From positions 24,680 through 88,679 of the IMG/VR virus record IMGVR_UViG_3300028392_000049: 64,000 nt of DNA; one strand, 5' to 3'. Position 1 is the first letter of the stretch. Each line of letters opens with the position of its first letter. Shown one piece after another: positions 51,043 through 58,803 of this stretch. The DNA is from a virus. A program made the translations under genes and the position numbers. The notes below the pieces were generated by a model that had not been told where the DNA came from, did not search any database, and saw only the letters and a program-made list of their open reading frames with translations.

Positions 51043-51348
51043 TTGAATAATGCCCCATCATTTGACGGAACCCAACCCTGCATGAAAGTAGACCCAGAGT
51101 TGTTTTTTCCAGAAGTATATGTAGAAGTAGACGAAAATGGTAAAGAGCGACGCCCATCTGCACATGCATTAACTGTTTACAAACGTGCAGTGGCTAATGC
51201 TAAAGAAGTATGCAATGGATGTTCTTTTGTAAGCCCTTGCTTAGAGTACGCAGTAAAGACCAATGCATACGGAGTTTGGGGAGCCACGGATGAAAAAGAC
51301 CGCCGCCGTATTAAAAAGAACATGAGAATACAAAAGAGCACCCCGTAG
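51043..51348 (+). CDS. whiB: WhiB-like iron-sulfur transcription regulator
   Basis: A 101-residue protein on the opposite strand to its neighbours. A TTG start is preceded by TAGGAG at seven-to-eight-base spacing. The four cysteines are at about residues 13, 57, 60 and 66 (VCNGCSFVSPCLEYA), with GVWGATDEKDRRR as the conserved turn. The spacing is canonical, unlike the 707 gene. Its stop codon lies inside a bidirectional terminator. It may regulate the divergent lysis operon or host genes. Confidence 0.9.
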   Translation: MNNAPSFDGTQPCMKVDPELFFPEVYVEVDENGKERRPSAHALTVYKRAVANAKEVCNGCSFVSPCLEYAVKTNAYGVWGATDEKDRRRIKKNMRIQKSTP

Positions 51349-51357
51349 GGTGCTCTT
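51334..51357. terminator. bidirectional terminator between whiB and the surface protein gene
   Basis: A perfect 10-bp stem AAGAGCACCC/GGGTGCTCTT with a CGTA loop. Both sides show T-rich ends (CTTCTGCTT on plus, CTTTTGT on minus), so it ends both convergent transcripts; the whiB stop codon TAG (51346-51348) is within it. Confidence 0.85.
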
Positions 51358-51371
51358 CTGCTTGAGGTGTT

Positions 51372-53330
51372 TTATAGACCGTAGTTACGCGTAATACCAA
51401 CGGCTAGGTTATCCGTACCCGTTGTAAGAACTGTACCAGCTGCTGGGGACTGAGCCGAAACAACTCCATTCTTAGGACGGAATACAAGCGCTGTTGCGCC
51501 AACTGTTCCTGTGCAACCAGCGGCATTAACGGTGAAGCTAACTGTGCTAGGTACTGCAGAAACTACTACGTCAGCAAGGTTAAGCGTAGTGTTGGAAGAA
51601 CCGCTCAAATTAACCGTGTCGCCAACCGAAAGGTTGTGGGCAGTTCCCGAGGTAACCGTAAGGGTTGTGCTTGTTGTAGCGACAGTTGTTGCGGTGATAT
51701 CAGTTGAGAACTGAAGGAACCCTGGCTTTAGAGCCGCAGAACGAATCTTTTGGATTGCGTTTGAGATCGGCAGACCAACAACGTTTGGTACAACGTATGT
51801 TGGGTAGTAGTCTGGGTAACCCACGCGACTTGTTGTAACAATCTCGTGGTTATCTAATGCTGGGTTTAGCTGACCCGATGGGTACAGGTAAGTTGAAGCC
51901 CAACCATTATCACCAAGTGATACGTTAGCCGAACCCGAGAAGGCCCCACTATTCTTGATTACAGCACCAGCGGCTGTTACAGCCGTAGTTGTAGTATTAG
52001 CCACAGAGAACGAACTAGCTGTAGGTGCAGGTGTAGTTAGCACTGTTGCGTTTACAGCATTGTATCCTGTTGGAGCCATTCCAGAAATAGTAACCTTGTC
52101 TCCACCAGCTAGGCCATTTGCCGAGTCTGTGTAGTAAGTTACGTTAGTTCCGTCACCAACAACGCCAGTTCCTGCTGTGCCCGATACCTTAAGGATCTTG
52201 AAGCTTGTTCCAGGAACCGACAGGGTCTTTGAGTCAACAACAGTTACTACGCCATTTACGTTGTAGTTAGCATTGCTAGCACCTGTAATCGCTACAGACT
52301 GACCTGAAGTGAGGTTATGTGGGAACGCAGTTACGTACTGATTTCCCGTTGAAGCCGAGAATGTAATAACAGCGGCAGAAGCTACTGTATTAGCATTAAC
52401 TGCTGGGTTAATTGTTACAGTACCTGAACCAATTGCGGTAATAACTGTACCTGCAGCAATACCTGTTGAAGCAGTTGCGCTAACGCCCATACCAACAGCA
52501 AGACCAGAAGTCGAAGTGATGGCTAGAGAAGTAGCAGCAGCGGCAGCAGTCGCAGTTGTTGTGGAAGTTGATCCTGCGTAAGCTACAACGCCAACAGCAG
52601 ACACAACGCGAGCCTGAGCTCCACCAAGTGGTGACTGATTTGTGATAGCACCATTAGCGTATGAGGCTACTGTGTCAGTTACAGTACTGTTGAAGATAAT
52701 TGACGTTGAGCCAGTTGCAGCAATTGTACCTTCAATGTTGTATGAGTTAGGAATGATACCCGTAACTGATACAACTTGACCTGCAACAAGACCGTGGCCT
52801 GAAGCAACAGTGTATGTAACTTGAGCACCATTAGCTGAAACACCTGTGATAGCAACCTGTGCAGCACGAGCATCGTTAGGCTGAATTGGGAACGTGTCGC
52901 CCCATTCAAGACCGACCTGGTAGTTAGATGCAGCAGCAGCAGCCGATGATGTTGGAAGCCATGCGTTTTCCCAAGGGCCGTTAGAAACGAGTGTATCGTT
53001 AATAACAGTACCCTGTGAAACAGAAGCAGTAGCAACAACTGATGGTGCCTTAACAGTGAAGGTGTTAGTTCCAGTTACAGAAGCAACAACTGCTGGGGTA
53101 CCAAATCCAAGAGTGCTGTCATTAGCAAGGCTTGGATTGAAGTTAAATGATGCGGAGCCAGTTCCATAAATGATTACTGGTGATCCTGCTACAAGGTTGT
53201 GCGCACTTGTAGTTGTGTACGACAAAGTCGTGGTGTTGTTAGCAGACGCAGCAGATACAGCGAGTGTACGTAATGGGTCTGTAACAGGTAGTTTACTCTG
53301 GTTATAACCAGAGGTTTCCTTGTTTGCCAT
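51372..53330 (-). CDS. large surface protein with FCCH-like repeats and an interrupted PASTA domain
   Basis: A 652-residue protein. It contains at least five 45-60-residue modules of the form HxLxxGxxVxIxG...YN (SAHNLVAGSPVIIYG, SGHGLVAGQVVSVTG, FPHNLTSGQSVAITG, SANGLAGGDKVTISG, TAHNLSVGDTVNLSG) and one GLAVGMGVSATASTGIAAGT module. Near residue 520 a PASTA-type sequence begins (YVVPNVVGLPISNAIQKIRS), is broken by one such module, and resumes at NGVVSAQSPAAGTVLTTG. PASTA domains bind peptidoglycan-like ligands. Terminator context suggests strong expression; a head fibre or host-wall-binding protein is likely. Confidence 0.62.
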   Translation of the reverse strand: MANKETSGYNQSKLPVTDPLRTLAVSAASANNTTTLSYTTTSAHNLVAGSPVIIYGTGSASFNFNPSLANDSTLGFGTPAVVASVTGTNTFTVKAPSVVATASVSQGTVINDTLVSNGPWENAWLPTSSAAAAASNYQVGLEWGDTFPIQPNDARAAQVAITGVSANGAQVTYTVASGHGLVAGQVVSVTGIIPNSYNIEGTIAATGSTSIIFNSTVTDTVASYANGAITNQSPLGGAQARVVSAVGVVAYAGSTSTTTATAAAAATSLAITSTSGLAVGMGVSATASTGIAAGTVITAIGSGTVTINPAVNANTVASAAVITFSASTGNQYVTAFPHNLTSGQSVAITGASNANYNVNGVVTVVDSKTLSVPGTSFKILKVSGTAGTGVVGDGTNVTYYTDSANGLAGGDKVTISGMAPTGYNAVNATVLTTPAPTASSFSVANTTTTAVTAAGAVIKNSGAFSGSANVSLGDNGWASTYLYPSGQLNPALDNHEIVTTSRVGYPDYYPTYVVPNVVGLPISNAIQKIRSAALKPGFLQFSTDITATTVATTSTTLTVTSGTAHNLSVGDTVNLSGSSNTTLNLADVVVSAVPSTVSFTVNAAGCTGTVGATALVFRPKNGVVSAQSPAAGTVLTTGTDNLAVGITRNYGL

Positions 53331-53474
53331 AAGAGTTTAATCCTTCCTTAGGCGTTGAATAACTAGTTATTTTGCCAACTGTATAGCGGTGAAGAAGGAG
53401 ATGCCTCTCACGTCTTCTGGCATATTCAGTGTATCTAATTCTGTTTCAGGCAACTGCCTAAACTAATTAGTTTC
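53331..53474 (-). promoter_or_regulatory. leader of the surface protein gene with two palindromes
   Basis: Contains the perfect 14-bp palindrome AATAACTAGTTATT (53358-53371) and, near 53450, an AGGCA-GT-TGCCT inverted repeat also seen as CAGGCAACTGCCTGG near 59440. No clear promoter hexamers. Candidate operators for a phage regulator. Confidence 0.4.
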
Positions 53475-53711
53475 CTATCTTGGGTTTTCTTCTTCCCATG
53501 ATCGGTTCTGGTCATGCGCGTTTTCATGCAGAATTACATTTGACTCAAGATGGTCAGCATCTCGCCCTGTAATGTTTATTCCGCATTCACGACAACGTTC
53601 TTTAAATGACTCATGCCTACGGCTACTGTCATTAGAACGGTCTTGTGGGATTTCTGGAATGTAACCCTTGCGAGGAGACATGTCGCTTTTACTTGGTTGC
53701 CATTTAGCCAT
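53475..53711 (-). CDS. small protein with Cys/His motif
   Basis: A 78-residue protein (SKSDMSPRKGYIPEIPQDR, then ERCRECGINITGRDADHLES and ILHENAH). The CRECG and the H-E-x-x-H-like ILHENAHD could bind a metal. Unknown function; part of a run of small genes after the surface protein. Confidence 0.5.
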   Translation of the reverse strand: MAKWQPSKSDMSPRKGYIPEIPQDRSNDSSRRHESFKERCRECGINITGRDADHLESNVILHENAHDQNRSWEEENPR

Positions 53712-53719
53712 TATCTATC

Positions 53720-53878
53720 CTAGTTCTGGTGTTCCCCGCTGGCTCCACGCCCAGGGCTACTGTATGAAAATACTGAAGGTAGCTCAATATTTTTTGGAAA
53801 GGTTCTTAGACCAAACCGCGAATCCCGAATAGGCTCTGGCTTGGCTACTGCGCTAGAAAAATTAACCTTGCGGTTCAT
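53720..53878 (-). CDS. 52-residue hypothetical protein
   Basis: MNRKVNFSSAVAKPEPIRDS followed by RFGLRTFPKNIELPS and a Gly/Ser-rich tail. No recognisable motif; short gaps to neighbours on both sides suggest a real gene. Confidence 0.45.
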   Translation of the reverse strand: MNRKVNFSSAVAKPEPIRDSRFGLRTFPKNIELPSVFSYSSPGRGASGEHQN

Positions 53879-53881
53879 TTT

Positions 53882-54061
53882 TTATTTATCCCATCTGTTT
53901 TGCTGTAAAGCCTGCGTAGGGATGCCGCGAACACCGCCAGTTACTTTAGTAATAGCATCACGGAAATCTCTAGGGCTTGCCTTTGACCGATTAAGTAGAT
54001 AGCGCTCTAAAGCCTGAGACTGTAAGTCAGAGGCTGGTTTAAGGTTACTCTTTTTAGGCAT
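53882..54061 (-). CDS. 59-residue hypothetical protein
   Basis: Basic and helical: SDLQSQALERYLLNRSKA, DFRDAITKVTGGVRGI, ending ALQQNRWDK. No family recognised. Abuts the next two genes with gaps of three or fewer bases. Confidence 0.48.
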   Translation of the reverse strand: MPKKSNLKPASDLQSQALERYLLNRSKASPRDFRDAITKVTGGVRGIPTQALQQNRWDK

Positions 54062-54063
54062 GA

Positions 54064-54672
54064 TTAAAAAAACGGCTTTTCGATACCTGTTGTGGGATTT
54101 CCGTGGTGGTCATTTCCAAAGCCGCTTGAAGGGTTGTCTAACTCATTTAACTCATTACCTGATGGAGGGGAGCTAAAAGGAACAGCTACTGCTGGACGTG
54201 GCTTTGGGTTAAGCACTTCAGCAGGATATTTTCCTGCGTTGCCTTCATCAGGCTGCAAAAATTGGGCGGAACGAGACCCAATTTGCTGTCCTAAAGCACC
54301 ACCAATTTTTGCACCAAGTACTGTTCCCTCAGGACCAGCTAAAGTTCCTATACCACCACCAATAAGCTCTCCAGCGGTTTTTCCTAAAGTTTCTCCAAGA
54401 CCTGCTTTAATGGTAGCTTTGCCCTTACCAGGGTTGCGGCTTTCGTACTCTTCTTTAAGGCGGTACTTATCAGCAAGTTCTTCACGGCGGTTTTGTGACT
54501 TATAGCGCTCTAGTTCAGCCTGGTTCTTAAACAGTGCACGCTGGTTAGCGCCTTTAATGGCACGTTTAATGCCACGATTCCACACACCCTGAATCATGCC
54601 AAGGCCTTGTTGTCCACCTACCTGCTGGTTAGAGTTGGCCATTCCACCAATATTATTAATATCCATAGACAT
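54064..54672 (-). CDS. glycine-zipper virion protein
   Basis: A 202-residue protein. A helical, charged N-terminal half (NQAELERYKSQNRREELADK) leads to a glycine-zipper (AGELIGGGIGTLAGPEGT then VLGAKIGGALGQQIGS) typical of membrane-inserting segments, and a Pro-rich tail. Such proteins may be ejected with the DNA to help it cross the membrane. The inference is by analogy with other phage ejection proteins. Confidence 0.5.
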   Translation of the reverse strand: MSMDINNIGGMANSNQQVGGQQGLGMIQGVWNRGIKRAIKGANQRALFKNQAELERYKSQNRREELADKYRLKEEYESRNPGKGKATIKAGLGETLGKTAGELIGGGIGTLAGPEGTVLGAKIGGALGQQIGSRSAQFLQPDEGNAGKYPAEVLNPKPRPAVAVPFSSPPSGNELNELDNPSSGFGNDHHGNPTTGIEKPFF

Positions 54673-54968
54673 TACTTTTCGTTCTCCTTCTTGCCAGCGC
54701 GGCGCTTATTTTCTTTAGCTACGTTTTTAGAGTGGCTCATTGCCTGCAAATTACTTTGCCCATCGTGGCCTTTACGACCACCATTATCTTTATGGTCAAC
54801 GTCTGTGTTCTTAGAAAGCTTTCCATGCTTATCCTCATAATCCACACGGGCTTTATTGCTTGACGTTGTTTCCCACTTGCCGTTTACTTTTTTCTTGTAA
54901 ACGTAAATTGGACGACCACCATTTTGCTCAGAGCCTTTATACGGACCAAATCGCTTTGCTTCAGACAT
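54672..54968 (-). CDS. HNH endonuclease
   Basis: A 98-residue basic protein with the HNH-type arrangement TDVDHKDNGGRKGHDGQSNL, then QAMSHSKNVAKENKRR. The DH and N...H residues could form the beta-beta-alpha-metal site. Overlaps the neighbouring gene starts by one base on each side. HNH proteins beside structural genes can be packaging nucleases or mobile. Confidence 0.68.
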   Translation of the reverse strand: MSEAKRFGPYKGSEQNGGRPIYVYKKKVNGKWETTSSNKARVDYEDKHGKLSKNTDVDHKDNGGRKGHDGQSNLQAMSHSKNVAKENKRRAGKKENEK

Positions 54969-55939
54969 TACAGCCGTCCTACAGGAGCAACTTCTTGCGA
55001 CTTACCAGAAGTATCTTTAGCGGTTGTGTCTGTATTGCTTGACATAGAAACATCTGTTGGGGCTGACGTACTCGGCCTAAACTGTGAAGATGAGCTAGCA
55101 GGGGTAGGTACTGAAGAGGACATGCCTGTTGGAGCGCTAGAAGAATTTAATCCGCCAAACAGTGCTCCTAAAGAGAACCGCGTGCCAGGGGCACGAAGGG
55201 CCGCTGAGTCGGACGCTGAAGGCGCAAAAGTATCTGAGCCGCTGCTAGCAGGAGTAGATGAAGTCCCGCTATATTTAGGAACTGCAGGGGCTTTACCTAC
55301 TGTGGAAGTGTCGTACTTAATATACTGAGCACTGCCACCACGCTTACCTTGAATAGCGTCTGACCAGCCTAAGTACTTACCTGAGCCTTTTCCGCCCCAT
55401 AGTTGGTCGTACCTAACTTTACCCACGCGGTCGCCATTAGCATCTGTAGAATACACATAGCCACCACCAGCAGATACCGCAACGTGGCCTTGTTGCGTGT
55501 CAGCATTGCCAGCGTAAAAAACAGGAACACCAGCAGGAGGAGGGGTATCGGTGTTGTAATGTGAGGAGCCTTGTTTCTTAGCCCAGTCATTGTATTCTTT
55601 AGCTGTGTTGTAAACTCCAGTATGCCCAAGAATAGATGACTCACCAAAAGTTTGGCATAAACCATGATCATGAGATTGGCCGTTTGCGTGAGCAGCGCGT
55701 GCTGTAATAGTCTTCCAGTCAAGCCCATCATTGTTAACAATGGTGGATGGAATAGCCTCGGGAGTTGCTTTAGCTGCAGTGGTTGTAGCAGCTTTTACTT
55801 TAATAGGATTAGGCGCAGGTGCAACAGGTGCTGGACGGTCTACAGTAGACTTTATAGCAACTGTTTTAGCCCGTGCTGTACTAGCAGCAGCAGGCTTTGT
55901 AGAAGTTGGCACAGGGGCCGCAGGAGGTCTCGGCAACAT
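54968..55939 (-). CDS. CHAP/NlpC-like cysteine amidase with low-complexity arms
   Basis: A 323-residue protein. Residues about 80-210 form a CHAP-like cell-wall hydrolase region: SHDHGLCQTFGESS gives a candidate catalytic cysteine, GHVAVSAGGGYVYSTDANG the histidine. The N-terminal 75 residues (Pro/Ala/Thr) and C-terminal 100 residues (Ser/Ala/Thr) are disordered. This suits a virion-associated peptidoglycan hydrolase used during entry. The catalytic triad is inferred. Confidence 0.6.
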   Translation of the reverse strand: MLPRPPAAPVPTSTKPAAASTARAKTVAIKSTVDRPAPVAPAPNPIKVKAATTTAAKATPEAIPSTIVNNDGLDWKTITARAAHANGQSHDHGLCQTFGESSILGHTGVYNTAKEYNDWAKKQGSSHYNTDTPPPAGVPVFYAGNADTQQGHVAVSAGGGYVYSTDANGDRVGKVRYDQLWGGKGSGKYLGWSDAIQGKRGGSAQYIKYDTSTVGKAPAVPKYSGTSSTPASSGSDTFAPSASDSAALRAPGTRFSLGALFGGLNSSSAPTGMSSSVPTPASSSSQFRPSTSAPTDVSMSSNTDTTAKDTSGKSQEVAPVGRL

Positions 55940-56496
55940 TAGTTAACCCGAGTAATATTAACATTTTGTCCAGGAATAGACATGCTACCTGAAGTAAAGT
56001 GGTGAAGTCGGCGATTCTTACTCTTGCCTTCTTCTTCATCCTTTTTAGACTTAGAAGCGTTTTCTTCCTCAGCTTTAGCCGCATCTTTTTCTGCGGTCGC
56101 TGCGCCTTCTTCGGCCTTTACTGCGCCTTTAACGCCAGTTTCAGCGGCATCCTTAGCAAGAGCCTCTCCACCTGCACGACCAGCCTGTGCGGCCAGCTCA
56201 GCGCCTTTAACGGCCTCTCCAGCGCCAGGTACTACCATAGCTGCGGTAGCACCAAGTGCGGCAGCTCCCCAAGCTGCGGATTTAAGAGCATCGCCCCAAT
56301 TACCTGACTTGGCAGAGCGGTACGCTTGACCCCAGTCTTTAGCACCAAGCATTGTGTTAGCAGCTACGTCTACTGCGCCATGCACGGCGTCTTGGGCTAC
56401 ATTGCCCCATCCACCTTGACTTTTAGCATAACCAGAGGCTATGTCAGAAAATTGGGATGCACCATTCTGCATTGTGTCAACCATGCCATCAGACAT
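55939..56496 (-). CDS. alanine-rich virion-associated protein
   Basis: A 185-residue protein: repeated Ala/Gly helices with a hydrophobic middle (AAWGAAALGATAAMVVPGAG), then a highly charged Lys/Glu segment (AEEENASKSKKDEEEGKSK) and a short tail. Overlaps its neighbours by one base. Its composition resembles DNA-ejection or internal-virion proteins; function unproven. Confidence 0.5.
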   Translation of the reverse strand: MSDGMVDTMQNGASQFSDIASGYAKSQGGWGNVAQDAVHGAVDVAANTMLGAKDWGQAYRSAKSGNWGDALKSAAWGAAALGATAAMVVPGAGEAVKGAELAAQAGRAGGEALAKDAAETGVKGAVKAEEGAATAEKDAAKAEEENASKSKKDEEEGKSKNRRLHHFTSGSMSIPGQNVNITRVN

Positions 56497-56642
56497 TATC
56501 CACCCGTTCCTAGCACGACATCTCGTGCTGCGTAGCTTGTGCTATAACGCTGATAGGACGGCCGAGGACCAGAGAACATACCAACGTTACTATTTCTAAA
56601 TTGTACATTGGATAAACGGGGAAATACCCCTTTACTATTCAT
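56496..56642 (-). CDS. 48-residue hypothetical protein
   Basis: MNSKGVFPRLSNVQFRNSNV, then GMFSGPRPSYQRYSTSYAAR. Aromatic and basic, with no recognised motif. Single-base TAATG overlaps at both ends support translation. Confidence 0.5.
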   Translation of the reverse strand: MNSKGVFPRLSNVQFRNSNVGMFSGPRPSYQRYSTSYAARDVVLGTGG

Positions 56643-56872
56643 TACTTATCGTCTTTAGCCTTTTGGGATGCAATCCAAGCATCAGTCCAACCATCGGAAG
56701 CGCCGCCGACTGGACGCCATTTAAGATGTGAGTTTTCTTTTTCTTCATTAGTGCGCATGTCAATGTGATGCTCATGCCAAGGGTCGCAATGATTGCAGTC
56801 TTTTTGATTGCCCATCATCTCATCGCGGTGTAGTCCGCTGATGTGCTCTTTGAAGTGGTCGCGGTTAGTCAT
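56642..56872 (-). CDS. small Cys/His-rich protein
   Basis: A 76-residue protein from the ATG at 56872 (8 nt overlap with the MPFKS gene). DCNHCDPWHEHHIDMR gives a dense Cys/His cluster, likely metal-binding. Ends WKRPVGGASDG-like and Trp-rich. Unknown role. Confidence 0.5.
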   Translation of the reverse strand: MTNRDHFKEHISGLHRDEMMGNQKDCNHCDPWHEHHIDMRTNEEKENSHLKWRPVGGASDGWTDAWIASQKAKDDK

Positions 56873-56987
56873 TTGTTTCAACTTTCTTTGGTAGATCGCC
56901 CTTAGGCGTGTGCTTTTCCCATTGGGATGCCATACGTGGGTGTTTTGCCCACATCCAACGGCGTTGTGCGTCTGACTTAAACGGCAT
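56865..56987 (-). CDS. 40-residue MPFKS-type phage peptide
   Basis: MPFKSDAQRRWMWAKHPRMA then SQWEKHTPKGDLPK. The sequence 'PFKS-x-AQRRWM-x-A-x-HP-x-MA-x-x-W' is a widely distributed short phage signature of unknown function, often near virion genes. Overlaps the neighbour by 8 nt. Confidence 0.6.
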   Translation of the reverse strand: MPFKSDAQRRWMWAKHPRMASQWEKHTPKGDLPKKVETND

Positions 56988-57079
56988 TACGCGTCCTCAA
57001 GCTCTCGTTCACGTGTACGTCTAGTATGACGTGTCCATGGGCTTTCTTCTTCTTGAAACTCTTCGTCTTCTTCACTCAT
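56987..57079 (-). CDS. 30-residue acidic/basic peptide
   Basis: A peptide with an acidic N-terminus (MSEEDEEFQEEESPW) and a basic C-terminal part (TRHTRRTRERELED). Overlaps by 8 nt with the next gene and by one base (TAATG) with the previous. Short but the strict overlaps favour translation. Confidence 0.42.
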   Translation of the reverse strand: MSEEDEEFQEEESPWTRHTRRTRERELEDA

Positions 57080-57242
57080 TTTTGTCTTTTTCGGCCTGTT
57101 CGCGGGCTTTTTGAGCGAGAAATGCTGGATGACGACCCTTTGCAGCCTCTAGAAGGGAGTCTTGGTCACCAAATTTGGCTTTGCGGTACTCATCTAAGTT
57201 AATAACACGCGCACCATCTTGTGCTTTATCGTTAATAGCCAT
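57072..57242 (-). CDS. 56-residue helical protein
   Basis: MAINDKAQDGARVINLDEYR, then KAKFGDQDSLLEAAKGRHPA. Predominantly helical and charged. The region near 'NLDEYRKAKFGD' resembles short regulatory segments; no function recognised. Confidence 0.48.
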   Translation of the reverse strand: MAINDKAQDGARVINLDEYRKAKFGDQDSLLEAAKGRHPAFLAQKAREQAEKDKNE

Positions 57243-57424
57243 TAAAATTCCCTCTTTGATGTCGCTGGGTCTGCATTCTGTGCATAATGGTCACCGAATG
57301 CTCGTGCTGCACGATCATCTCGAAACGCGGCTAAGGCCGTACTTACACCCTGTTGGGGATGTGGGGGTTGAAATGATTGTGCAAGCTTATTAAAGTGTAA
57401 TGCATGTAGTTGCTCAATGTTCAT
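57242..57424 (-). CDS. 60-residue hypothetical protein
   Basis: A 60-residue protein (MNIEQLHALHFNKLAQSFQP, then ALAAFRDDRAARAFGDHY). No motif seen. Its TAATG junction to the following gene places it in the same transcript. Confidence 0.48.
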   Translation of the reverse strand: MNIEQLHALHFNKLAQSFQPPHPQQGVSTALAAFRDDRAARAFGDHYAQNADPATSKREF

Positions 57425-58020
57425 TAACGTAGTCCTTTTGTGCTAGATGAGTTTACTAACCACTCTTGCTCGTTTCCAAGGCTAGGTACTCCGTAGTCTT
57501 CCATGCGAATTCCACGAACAGAGCCAGGACCAGCCGTGTACACCCGTGCAGCGCCTCGTCCTCTTGGGGTATCTGCAAAACGTTTAGCTACATCGTGAGA
57601 TTCACTAAATGAATGATAGCCCTGCAAGTTCTCTGCGGGATGATGGCTTGAGCCTGTATACAAGGAAACTGGGTTAGGACGAGAGTTTCTCTTTACTTCT
57701 GTGTTAAGTGCTTGTCCCGCTGCTAAATCAATATACGAACCAAAAAGTGCACGGCCATTGCTAGAACTTATCCTGTGCCTTTTTAACGCATGTCTTACTA
57801 GTTCTTCATGTGGCCTGGCTACTGATAGATCGCGTTCCATCTCATCTACACGTAAATCGTTTTCCGCGCGTTGGCGTGTATAAATACCTGTAGAAGGAAG
57901 GGAGCGAGCATAGTCAGCATACTCAGAGTGGGTCATCTCTGCGCCAGAGAATGGGTGTCGCATATTACCTTGAGTTAATTTCTTTGTGGCAAGGTCATGC
58001 CACTGTGCTCCTCTATCCAT
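57424..58020 (-). CDS. ADP-ribosyltransferase-like protein
   Basis: A 198-residue protein from the ATG at 58020 (8 nt overlap with the preceding gene). Three ART-like elements are in order: SLYTGSSHH near residue 118 (R/H position), YHSFSESHDVAKRFAD near residue 135 (S-[ST]-S-like), and SLGNEQEWLV near residue 183 (ExE). Toxins and phage ARTs with this fold move ADP-ribose from NAD to a host target. The N-terminal half (ALKRHRISSSNGRALFGSYI) is unassigned. The related sequence order at 34648 suggests a second member. Confidence 0.55.
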   Translation of the reverse strand: MDRGAQWHDLATKKLTQGNMRHPFSGAEMTHSEYADYARSLPSTGIYTRQRAENDLRVDEMERDLSVARPHEELVRHALKRHRISSSNGRALFGSYIDLAAGQALNTEVKRNSRPNPVSLYTGSSHHPAENLQGYHSFSESHDVAKRFADTPRGRGAARVYTAGPGSVRGIRMEDYGVPSLGNEQEWLVNSSSTKGLR

Positions 58021-58357
58021 TAGATGTGCACTCCTCACAAAAATGCGGATGCTCGCCTCTACCAATGGTCTTAGCAATGTGATGGATGTACTCAGGATTA
58101 GTTGTTGTGTATGGAGCAAATGTTGAATGCTTATCGCACTTAAGCGTGTACTTGTCTTGTCTGTGAGTTCTATCGCTTACACGTAGTTTTTGAATGCTTA
58201 AGCCAGATTCTCTATTGGTGCGTACATGTTCGTAAGCGTCATCAAGCATGTGAGGTTTAATCCACTGTTTAGAGGCATGCGAAGCTGCAGTAACGTTTTT
58301 GTAAATGTCTTCAGAGGTAAGGTGCGGCAAGTCGCGCCATTCATTTTCTGTAGCCAT
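58013..58357 (-). CDS. zinc-knuckle protein
   Basis: A 114-residue protein with candidate metal ligands LKCDKHSTFAPY near residue 72 and HPHFCEECTSN near residue 105. The first half is helical with WIKPHMLDDAYEHV. No family recognised. Overlaps its neighbours by one and eight bases. Confidence 0.5.
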   Translation of the reverse strand: MATENEWRDLPHLTSEDIYKNVTAASHASKQWIKPHMLDDAYEHVRTNRESGLSIQKLRVSDRTHRQDKYTLKCDKHSTFAPYTTTNPEYIHHIAKTIGRGEHPHFCEECTSNG

Positions 58358-58803
58358 TAGTGCTTTACCCCACCCTCATCAAAATGGGTTTTCAAAGTCT
58401 TAGCAGCGTTCTCACCAAGAGTGCTACCTACGGTATCTACATAAGTCTTAGCAAAAGCCTCACCATGACCTGATGCAGGTGATATGTGATGAGCAGCTTC
58501 ATGAAGAATTGCCCCAACTTCCATTCTCCGACCAGGAAGAATGCGCCCTCTTGGATTGAAGAACGTGTCTCCAGGCTTGCCGCACCAGTCCTCTGAGTTT
58601 GTTTGAGCAAATGCATGGATATCAAACTTGCCTAAACGGCGATCAATCTTTACTCGGGCCTCTGGATTACCCGTCACCTTACGCACAAGACGCTGTGCAC
58701 GCCAAGGGCCCATCTTACGACCAAGAGTTTTATCTGATCTAATTGCAGACCATTCAGAGCCGTACAAGGCTTTTGTTTGGTCAAATTGAGGAGTTTCTTC
58801 CAT
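58357..58803 (-). CDS. zinc metallopeptidase-like protein
   Basis: A 148-residue protein with the zinc motif ILHEAAHHISPASGHGEAF near residue 100 (HExxH then a distal His in GHGEAF) and a helical tail. The layout recalls SprT-like and related phage metalloproteins. Could process virion proteins or attack host proteins. The third ligand is presumed from GHGEAF. Confidence 0.6.
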   Translation of the reverse strand: MEETPQFDQTKALYGSEWSAIRSDKTLGRKMGPWRAQRLVRKVTGNPEARVKIDRRLGKFDIHAFAQTNSEDWCGKPGDTFFNPRGRILPGRRMEVGAILHEAAHHISPASGHGEAFAKTYVDTVGSTLGENAAKTLKTHFDEGGVKH

